64,000 nt of DNA, from assembly GCF_051622035.1 (NCBI RefSeq), contig NC_135365.1:19487501-19551500 (forward strand), written 5' to 3'. Below, one piece after another: positions 54,734-64,000 of this stretch; position 1 is the first letter of the stretch; each line of letters opens with the position of its first letter. The position numbers and the translations under genes were made by a program. The notes beneath the pieces are model-generated. The model was not told where the DNA came from, searched no databases, and saw nothing but the letters and a program-made list of their open reading frames with translations. The stretch comes from Arctopsyche grandis. Lineage: Eukaryota; Arthropoda; Insecta; Trichoptera; Hydropsychidae.

Positions 54734-57700
54734 TTATTTGTCACATAATGTCAAAAATTTTTGAAATTCATGATATATGTATATTATTTATTTTCCATAC
54801 GTGAATATTATTTTACATATTTATGTATTAAATTATCAAATTAAATGAAAAAATAAATTCCCCTAAAATATTGCTATTATGCTTCCATTCCTGCACATCC
54901 CCCACACAACTTGAATGTCTCGACTCCCTCTTTTCAATACTCCGATCCTCTCATACATGTTTATGCATGGCGGAATGTGTGTTTCGTGTCTCGATAAATA
55001 TTCACACACTCGTAGAGACCGTGTGAGAGGGTAAGATACGTATTTAGAAGATACGAGAGAACAGGACAGTCGAGTACCAAATGAATGTCGTAAAACTAGT
55101 TCTTGGGACGAACTGCGTGTGCCTGACTCGACGGCCTACGTGTTTTTATAAGAGGAAGACCTTTAGAGTTACCTTTTTAAAACTGCAATGAACAATTTTC
55201 AATATTAAGACATTTATGTTGGTACAAATTTTACATAATGAATGTATTCCTTTTGTATGAAATAAAACATCATAAATTTAATACTTTTACCTTCCAGGTT
55301 TAGCACATAGTAAACTAACAACATCCCATTTTGAAAAGTTAAATAATTAAATGCATCCAACATAAAACCCTCTCACGGTAGTAAAAAACGAATTGAAACC
55401 AACTTACATAGGTACAGATTTATGAAACTATATCTACCTGCATTATAATATATTGAAATTATCTAACCATGCAAATTTTATGTATAATCTTCCGATCATG
55501 ATGTGTAATTTTCACTTGAAATTTGCAATACGGTTGAAAGCCTTTTCAACGCCTGTCTCACTCTCGATCGATTTTCCAATTTTGCTCCCCCAATTTTATA
55601 CAAAAAGAAGCGAATCCACCCTCGTCAATTTCAACTCGACTGTTCTCCAAAAATTTTTGTTTTATTACCAAAAAAATACACTAAAATATCAAATTTCTTA
55701 CTTAACCGTCATATATGCTCATAGTATGTATATTATGTGACTAGAACTCTTAAAGAAATCTTTTTAGCATAATTAATTATTTTTTTAAAAGGTTCTCATT
55801 AGTGTAATTTTGGGACTAGTTGAGATGAAACAATTGTATGATGTCATCAATAATTAAAAAATAAGAATCCAATTAATTAAAATTGTGGATATGTTTAGTT
55901 GCGTGGCTATAGAATTTTTTTGCTCGGTGTGAATTAAAAATAAAATCGCGTGCTCGCTTCCGTCTCATGCTAATTAGACATTTTGATTTATAACACCCAG
56001 GTTCGACAATATTTTTCGTACAAATTATTCGTACGCTGAATTTTTATATAGTTATTTTTCCATTCTTACATGCAACATCGACGTGTATATGTAAAAATAT
56101 AAAAATTGATTAAAAAAATGTGTTAGAGTAGTGTTATATATCATGTGAGTCAATTTATATTGCCAACTTGCCATGGCAACTATGAAGATGATACGTTGTT
56201 GAGATGTACGATTTTGTACGCTTCATGTGATCGAATCACTTTAATGAAAATGTCAAACGTCTAGCACGTATTATGGCGTTTTAGTAAACTATAAAATATA
56301 CGGTGACAATGTAACGAAATGTAGGACAAGACGATGTATCACAGAGAACGTTTCGTTTTCAAGGGAACCTTTTAAATAGGTGTTTTTAAATCCATAAAAA
56401 TAAATAGCTCTCGTCTGAATGGGCTTTATAGGCTAGTAGAGACGCACTATTCGGTGCGAATTTCTCTTACTATTCCCATGCTAAATCATGGCGTTTTATT
56501 GTGTTGAAAAAAATATTAATAATGATAAAAACACAATGGAAATGACACGTTCGTATGATGAGATGCGTACGTTTGAGCATCGCCGGTCGATTGGGTGTAT
56601 CTTTCCATTACTATTGCGGGGTTGGAGGGAAAAAATAATCTATTAAGAGTAGAAAATTTAGTGGCGCGTAAATTATGGCCCTTCTGCCAAGCGTTTCCTT
56701 CGTTTCTGAGAGGTGGATGGGTTTTATAAGAAAATTTACGACCTAGGCCTGGAAAAAAAGCTCTGCGATTGAATGCTACCATCAGCTTTAAGGAGGGTAT
56801 TAGCTTTCGTAGCTGCACGAGAAGGTCAGCTTACAAAACTATAATTTATAAATTGAAGTGACAGAATATATCTACTTAATCTTACGTCTATATAAATTTT
56901 ATTTTCATAAATATATGCAAGATATTTCAATAAATTACACGTAGCTGGTCATTATTTTATAGATTGATAATCAAATAAATCTCACGCGTGCTATTTTTCA
57001 ACATACAAAATAAATTTTAAGCAATGCAAATTTTAAAAATTGCAAAATATATTCCTTATCTATTCGATATATGTATGTAATGAAATTAAGATAAAAAGAC
57101 AAGTGATTTTCAAAATGTTATATCAAAACTAAATCTATCCAATAATATCTATATTATTATAACACGATCTCAAATTTAAAGTGGAATTAATCCATTCTTA
57201 GATACTCGTCATTTAAAAAAAATTTAGCATTAATATTGTTATTTTATTTCTCGATGGCTAATTATGTACAGATATTTGTAGTTGTTTATTATAACAAATA
57301 AGCCAGGTGACCTTCAAGTAAAAATTATTCGATAAAGGGCACTGCATACATACATACATATATTGTTTGTAGTCAAAAAGTACATATATCAAATATGGAT
57401 GACGTCTAATTAATTTTCTGGTTAAAAAAATTCAGTTTTATAATTTATTTTATTTTTTATAATTTATTTATAATAATTTAAAATATTACTAAAGATTTAT
57501 GTACAAGAGTTTATGTATTTTATTTAAAATTTAATATGTTCTCAAAAATCTTTGCAAACAATGAATTGCTTTTAATTTCACATGGCGCTATTTAATTAAA
57601 TAATAGTATTGCGGCTGTATTAATAATATAATGGGCAAGCATAACATATGAATGCTTACATATTGTTTGCGATATATTATATTATTCACGATGGCTTTCT

Positions 57701-58690
57701 TTGTCTATTACACATATTAAAAAGTTTATGACGGTCCTGCGATATCGTATCTGGTGAATGTAACCGCTCCGAGTGGCTTTAATAAGAAAACCCCATTTAC
57801 CAAATGAAGGAAAAAAAATCGAACATGTGCGTGAGTATGCGTATGAGGCCTTCGTGGAGGCCTTTTTGAGTCACAAAACGAGACACACGAGTTGGTACAA
57901 TCCCTCTCCCTTACCGAAAGGAACCTTCATAAATTTTAGCTCGAAGAGATGTCTGCATTCCGCGATTACACGACTGTCCACCGGCGCGTTATAATTTATT
58001 CCGAAATATTCCTGGGATATCTACTTGTTTATTTTCGACGACATGTGGCAGCTTATGCGTGTAGTTTTTCTTTCAAAAAAAATTAAGAAATAAAAACACG
58101 AGTGTCGGCATATGGAAAATCTTTCACGGTTTAGAGATGAATGGATACGTTACAGGAGTGGTATTATTACAGATTTGAAATTATTTAGTCATGCATTCGT
58201 TCATAGATAATAAACGTCAGAGACAAGTCAATATTTTACGACTTATATGTTATGTTTGCCTATACACGGGTCGAATCAACAGAATAGTATTATTTGTATT
58301 TTGCACAGGGAGGTCTCACATATCGTTTTACACGAAGTTTTCCCTCTCAAAGACAGGATGAAAATTGAGTCGACCTTGTAAGATGAATGTCTTTTGATCT
58401 TAAATATGCGACGCCAGACCACTTCATAATTTAATTATGATAAAAGGTATTGCTTTGAAGTTGGACTTAAATAGTTTGACTCATCGAAAATCTATTCTCG
58501 TGAATGTAATAGCTTATTAAACATCAGAGAAACAACATCTTATACCTTAATGTAAAAATAAAATAAAAAATAGATAGTGAGAAATGGTACCAAATATAAA
58601 TTGAACATAGATAGATATTTAAAAAAAATATTATAAATCATCTTTTTCGCTTTAAAATTTTATATCAAAATTCAAACAATAAACCCTTAT
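54734..58690. other. Gene-free stretch with GTCGTAAA sites
   Basis: GTCGTAAA (either strand) lies at 55087-55094, 56735-56742 and 58235-58242. GC-richer parts: 54940-55160, 56400-56820, 57730-58130. No supported gene. Confidence 0.35.
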
Positions 58691-58698
58691 GTCAAGAA

Positions 58699-59288
58699 TA
58701 GGGATTGCAAAAATACCAAGATTTTCAATATCGATATAACTATCGGTATAACCGGTATTGATTTTCCTTTAATAGTTAATTGGTATTAAAAAGTACCCGT
58801 ACGCTCGATAACCCGAGTATGGCTTTCATTTTTCAAAATTCTTATTTAAAAAACGCCAGGCCCAAACTTTAAAATACAGGATACTGTGAAGTAGGTACGG
58901 CCCAGGTACAGAGGATTATAATTTTTACAACTATGTATTTAAAATTGTAAATTCCAGAAATGCCGAAAAGAAAATACTGCATAAAGCTATTTTATGTTAG
59001 AATCCCACGTCGATAACAACACATTTAATCTCCCGCAATGAGCATTTTTTAAATCTTTTATTTTGTTTGTTGTATTCTTTGCTTTTACCTACGCATTTTC
59101 GAAAAATATACATATCGGTCGTTTCGTAGTTTTCAGTCATAGATATTGTTTTCAAAATATAACATGTATGAATTTGAAATAAATCAATACAATCGGTATT
59201 TATTTTTTAATACCGGTAGCACTGAAGGTCGATATTTAGATCGATTCCAGTAGTACCGGTATCGGTACTATCGGTATTGCAATTCTTA
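58699..59288. mobile_element. hAT-like MITE
   Basis: Ends TAGGGATTGCAAAAATACC and the inverse of TAAGAATTGCAATACCG. Flanks gtcaagaa and gtaaagta agree at 6 of 8. Both ends are rich in cggtat words. Confidence 0.6.
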
Positions 59289-59440
59289 GTAAAGTATGTT
59301 TGAATTGAAGTATTATTTTACATCATTTTTTTATTTAAGTATATTTACAATTTAATAAAATACTATACAACAACAGCATAAATAGTGATTTGATTGATGA
59401 AATCAAATTCAAATCATACATTGTATGACTTTTTAAATCA

Positions 59441-59505
59441 AGGTCTAACCGTGACCTATCAGTCGGTAGCAACACACTCAATCTACTGAGTCATGCTGTT
59501 GGTTA
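59441..59505 (-). mobile_element. tRNA-like SINE head
   Basis: On the minus strand, tgactcagtagattgagtg (A-box-like) and cggttagacc (B-box-like) are spaced as in a tRNA-derived SINE. Confidence 0.4.
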
Positions 59506-59749
59506 TAAATATGATTACATTAAAATCACTACCTGACATACTTTCTATCGAAAAGGTTAATGTCATATTCAATGATATTTTTAATAACCATATTGAGGTG
59601 CATCACAAATAAATGTGTATGAAATACCAAATCTAATAACGCTTATGTACATAGAAGAGAGTTGGAAGTATTGCTCTTTTGACCATTTAGAAAGGTTGAA
59701 TTAGTGTTTTTAATTATGATTTTATTATGATTTCATGTTTTATTTAGTT

Positions 59750-59930
59750 ATCTTTTCCTTATTTAATTTGTATATTTGTATATATAATTTGTTTATTTAA
59801 CTTGTATGTTTTCCTTTTGTACTTCTTAATCTTTTTAGTACACTCGTCGCTTTGGAGCAATCTGTTAGACGAGTGTGCTTGATTAATTGATTTTGTAAAA
59901 TAAAATAAAATAAAATAAAAATTGCTCTTG
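59750..59930 (+). mobile_element. SINE family S1 tail
   Basis: It has the same 3' hairpin as the copy ending at 17935 (gtacactcgtc ... gacgagtgtgc) and an (aaaat)n tail; head and body are missing. Confidence 0.55.
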
Positions 59931-60984
59931 TATGAAATTACATAATTTCATAATATTTTTTTGTACAATATAGAAGCAAACTTATAAAATTCGGTAATAG
60001 TGGCCAGTAGCAGTCACAATATTCTGTTGTTTACCATCATTAAATTTTACGAGTTTGCTTTTATATTATACAAAAAAGATTCACAAATGGCGGATGTCAA
60101 AAATTATCGATGTGTGTAAACTTCATTAGCCAAAACTACGCACAAATTGAAACGTTGGCAATATACACGAAGGTTGTTTATATTATTGAATCGCTAATCG
60201 GTCACTTGGCTAACTATGAATCTGGTCGGTAGGCGATTCAAACCGGGAATAGTCGATCTGGAGAAAATCCCATGCCGAATTCCACCGAATTTTCTCGCGT
60301 GTGCGGCGCGCGATAGTCCGCCGGCTCGGCTAATGAATTATATATTATAAATAAAAAGGCGGAGGTTATTTTTCTTATCGCCGGTGAACACCGAAGACTC
60401 GGTTTGGTCGAGATATAGTCATAAGGTTTTTTATGGTGCCGCGAACGGCCCCATTTCGCGGCCTTATTACGTGTATAAAAGCCCCCGGCCATCATAACTG
60501 ACGCGGCAAGTTAAGGCGCAGTCATCAACCTGTGCGGCTCGACACACATATTAATACGTATATACATATGTACATATATACATATATCGTATATGTGTGT
60601 ACGAGAACACATCCGATTTTATTAAACTGCTGTACCGCTAATGTGATCGCACATTTCCGCTCTTGACCGTTTTGAGGGAATACATTTTCCATTCCGCAAT
60701 CGCAAATAATATCGTTAATTATAGGCTATGCGGAAATAATATCGTTTAATTATGCAATTTAGATTGTTTTTATTACTAGTATATTAGAAGTTATTGTGCA
60801 TAGGCTAGTAGATATGGTCGAGTTTGCCCGATTGTATAATAACATGTTGTTAAGGTTTAAGAATATGCAATTACATTAATAATTAAGTTCGCTGTGGAGT
60901 AATGATATTAGCTTCAAAGTCGAAAGTTCCTGCATAATTGTAGTTTCCAGAGTCATGACGACTTCATTATTATTATATACGAGA
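59931..60984. other. Gene-free stretch with a GC-richer island
   Basis: 60180-60760 is GC-richer and contains the promoter-like sequence at 60474. Confidence 0.35.
60474..60530 (+). promoter_or_regulatory. Possible TATA-type core promoter
   Basis: TATAAAAG at 60474-60481 stands in a GC-rich stretch, unlike the AT-rich background where such words are common. A start site about 30 bp downstream would fall near 60505. An initiator-like gcagtc lies at 60519-60524, somewhat far. No exon with a long ORF follows, so a 5'UTR exon would have to be assumed. Confidence 0.3.
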
Positions 60985-61643
60985 TAACCAATTACGCCAT
61001 CGTCGAATATTAAATTATTCCATTTTTTTTAAACATTAATTGAAATATTTTCCTTCTCGCCATATAAAAATATTTAATTATAATAATTTTATTTAGCGTG
61101 GTTTTGAACCATTTTCTTTTTGTTGTTTCCATATTAAACAATTAAATATATATTTTTAATTGAAATTTGAAATTAATTTAAATTTTAACGAAATTTGAAA
61201 AATAAAATTAATTCCAGATCGCGGGATTGAACCTACACCCGCACGACCAAATCATTGTATGCAGACCGATCGACTACAATTCGAATACAGAAAGTGCTCT
61301 AAATAACTTTAATATTCAATAATTTATAATATTCAAGGTTGCGTTTATACATAATTGTGGGTGTTGGGTTTTGTAAATTAAACATACATAGCTCCATAAA
61401 TCTTTTTGTTTACGTCACGCGATGTAAAAATTCGTACTTTTCATATTATCCGATTCCGATTCCGATTTTGACTTCGATGTTGACTTCGGGTTTTACAATT
61501 TTTTTTTTATTGCATAATTTAATTGGCATAACCGATTCCCAATTTCTGTTTCAGTTCCAATTCCGATTAATTATTGCTATTCATATTGTAACTTTTTTTT
61601 AAATCAAAAGCACCCGTTGAAATTTCAACGGGCATAAAACTAG
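60985..61643 (+). mobile_element. Helitron-ended interspersed repeat, plus copy
   Basis: It ends with the perfect palindrome cccgttgaaatttcaacggg (61613-61632), then CTAG (61640-61643) and T. It is the inverted counterpart of 5095-5745. At about 61215-61280 the minus strand carries tagtcgatcggtctgc and ggttcaatccc, an A-box/B-box pair. Confidence 0.6.
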
Positions 61644-62058
61644 TTGATATGTATATAAAGTTGAGTTATAGTAGATTTTTCTACGGATATATATGAATGT
61701 ATGTTCATGGTTATGTGGCGGACGCGTCGAGGAGACACGGGGAAGTGGTGGGGGTGTGAAGCGTCTGACATGTGCTCCTGATATTGAGCGCCGAGCGACA
61801 TGTCTGAGTGACGGGTGAAGTCAGCGTCAGATGCGCTGCGCGGGAGCGTACACACATATACACACATCCACGAAGACAAACACACACATTCATTCATCAT
61901 TTACAACGGGTGAACGGGTTGAATCGGTGAGCGTGTAATGCGTGCCCTCAATTTTTTCGCTATATATTTATATTTATATATAACATATAACTTTATTTTG
62001 ATTCGTGTATCAATTCCTTTCCGAAACCACCCGTTGAAATCAACGGGCACAACACTAG
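61644..62058 (+). mobile_element. Second element with the same Helitron-type 3' end
   Basis: cccgttga-aa-tcaacggg (62030-62047) and CTAG (62055-62058) then T repeat the terminus at 61643. Between them lies a GC-richer stretch (61700-61950). Where this element starts is not clear. Confidence 0.45.
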
Positions 62059-64000
62059 TTTGTATATAATGTATAATATTGCTTAGTATGAATATTTTTT
62101 ATTAATAAAAGCAGGACATGGTTCTTTTTATTTTTGATTAATATAAATTATTGAATGATAATTTTTTCTTATTGAATTAATTATTATGTAAAATCAAAAT
62201 AAAAAAAATAATATTTGGAAGCAAAATCAGTAAAAATATAGATATATATTTTATGAATTGCTTATGTTAAAAAAATCTTTGCATATGTAAGTTATCAAAT
62301 GAAAATTCAGCTTCGGAATCGAAATATAATACTATATGATGTTATAAATACAAAAATATTTATAGTAGAAATATAACAACATCCCTAAATTAATCTAAAA
62401 CCTTTCCTAGCCTAGCTTTACCTTAGATATAAAATAAAGATTCGAAATATGGATCGTTGGATATATGTATTACAGAAACGGAATGTGTCGTCGAGAGATT
62501 GAAATTTTCCGGTGGGTCTTTGATTTTATTGTGTCGAATTAGTAACCTAATAAAATTCTTTATGTATTGTAATTCTATGGATACATTTTAATATATCTAA
62601 AATAAGTCATAAAAAATTTAATGCTTATGTTTTAAGATATGATATAACGATGAAATTTGAAATATATCTCAAATGTTAATAAGATTTAAATTAAATCAAT
62701 AACAAATAATATATTAGAATAGATACAAAAATTTAAGTACATGAATAAAAGAATTTATTACTTGTTTAAATATAATGTGCTTAATGTATAATTTACATGT
62801 TTTTATACTGTAATAAAATCGTCAAAAGTATTCGGATTTTAAATATAATGACATTTTGATTTGTGTAATAAACTTAAATTTAATTTAAATGTGCATTTAT
62901 TAGGCATTCGAGTATGCATATACGAGCATAATTAGATGTTTTGAATTCCGGTTGATTGAGAAATTTTCACAACTCTGGCGGGTGTAATAAAAATTAGAAA
63001 AAAGAAGATTTGTCGCGGGAAAAAAATATTTTCCCATTGAAAAAAAAATGAATTTCGAGAATCACTTACTGTTATATATTATACATACTTATGTATACAT
63101 GTATAATATATACACACACGATAATGTTAATATCAAGTTGATAATATTTTATATTCAAAACAAGTTTTCGCACTCCACGATATATTATAGTATGGGAGTT
63201 TTCTTGTAGGCGTCATAAAACCACTTTGTCAAAGAATGCGATACAGGTAGTTGAGTTACCTGTTCAAATATACGTATAAAATACATTCATGCGTATAAGA
63301 TATTTCGAAAATATAAATTTGAATTTCTTTTTTTATTTTTATGCGACACGTTTCGTAATTTTTGACGAGGATTTCACACGATTGCTAAGTAAATTAAAAT
63401 TAAACGAAAGCATATAAAATCATAATATTTCACTTTAACATCACTTTTAGCACTTTTTATGGACACACATAAATAATCCAGTATCGATAGTGACGATACA
63501 ATGAGTATGGAATACTTTTTTGATCGGTTGAGCAATATCTACAATCACAATTAATTATTTTACTGCCACGCTATTGAGTTAAGAACAGTTTGACACTGAA
63601 GAATTGCAGACGATTTTGACGATATTTCCCGAAAGTGAACCAGACCGCTTAGTATCTAAAAATGAACTAAAGCCTGTGTGGAGTTTTGAACGTTTATTAC
63701 GAGACGGTTGGTTTAGTGGCATCATTATACAAGGCAATATAAAGAAGTGAAACCGCATCTATTATCCGTTCTATGTGAAATTATGTAGGTTTCAGTTTAC
63801 CAAATCTATTATGAGAGAGACCAACAAACAGTCTGTTGAAAACAGCCCATATACACACTCGCTCACTAAAACAATTTTTCTTTTAATTCAAAATTTATAA
63901 AATTGAACGGTATTATTACAACTCGAAACGTTGAATACATCCAAAAATTATATTGAATTTTAATTTATAACATTGAATTATTTGCACATGTCAAAATATC
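62059..64000. other. AT-rich intergenic sequence
   Basis: No gene or repeat boundary recognised up to the window edge. Confidence 0.4.

Noticed and set aside
60238..60495. Minus-strand frame of 85 codons in the GC-rich island
   Set aside because: No family similarity, and it overlaps the promoter-like sequence; open by composition.
61190..61310. A functional tRNA gene on the minus strand
   Set aside because: A- and B-box-like words exist, but I could not fold a proper acceptor stem and 7-base T-loop, and the sequence belongs to a dispersed repeat.

Overview
The window looks like AT-rich nuclear DNA from an insect. Genes have short introns with GT-AG boundaries, intergenic DNA is full of small transposable elements and long (TA)n runs, and the proteins read as insect versions of conserved animal genes. 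I cannot fix the order; a holometabolous insect is a guess. Gene models below were built by hand from splice sites, reading phase and protein similarity.

Genes lie in the first 16 kb. (1) At the left edge, two exons that look like alternative 3'-terminal exons of a plus-strand gene starting outside the window: a 14-codon tail (1095-1139) and a 468-residue acidic tail (2478-3884). (2) A three-exon lysine methyltransferase of the METTL21D/VCPKMT type (6428-7224, +). (3) A complete TACE/ADAM17 metalloprotease (13284-8085, -), with signal peptide, cysteine switch, furin site, zinc motif, cysteine-rich part, membrane segment and a short tail. It carries a tandem duplicated pair of exons in the catalytic domain whose phases only allow one or the other. 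(4) A seven-exon WD40 protein of the SKI8/WDR61 type (14495-16074, +), head-to-head with TACE.

The other 48 kb hold no protein gene that I can support. They are a layered record of mobile DNA: at least ten non-autonomous hAT-like elements (several with perfect 8-bp target duplications), a family with 9-bp duplications flanking TACE, a piggyBac-like element with a hAT nested inside, Helitron-type elements (one with a hAT inserted at its 5' tip), solo or partial LTRs, a tRNA-derived SINE family, Tc1/mariner-like MITEs, a decayed LINE reverse transcriptase, and five (TA)n arrays. Between them are GC-richer islands, seemingly free of repeats, mainly from 30 to 62 kb. They contain recurrent GTCGTAAA octamers (a posterior-Hox/Caudal-type site) and one isolated TATA box near 60.47 kb. 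This suggests, without proving, the regulatory surroundings of a developmental gene whose exons lie outside the window.

The most notable observation is the TACE exon pair, which swaps the part of the protease next to the active-site cleft.
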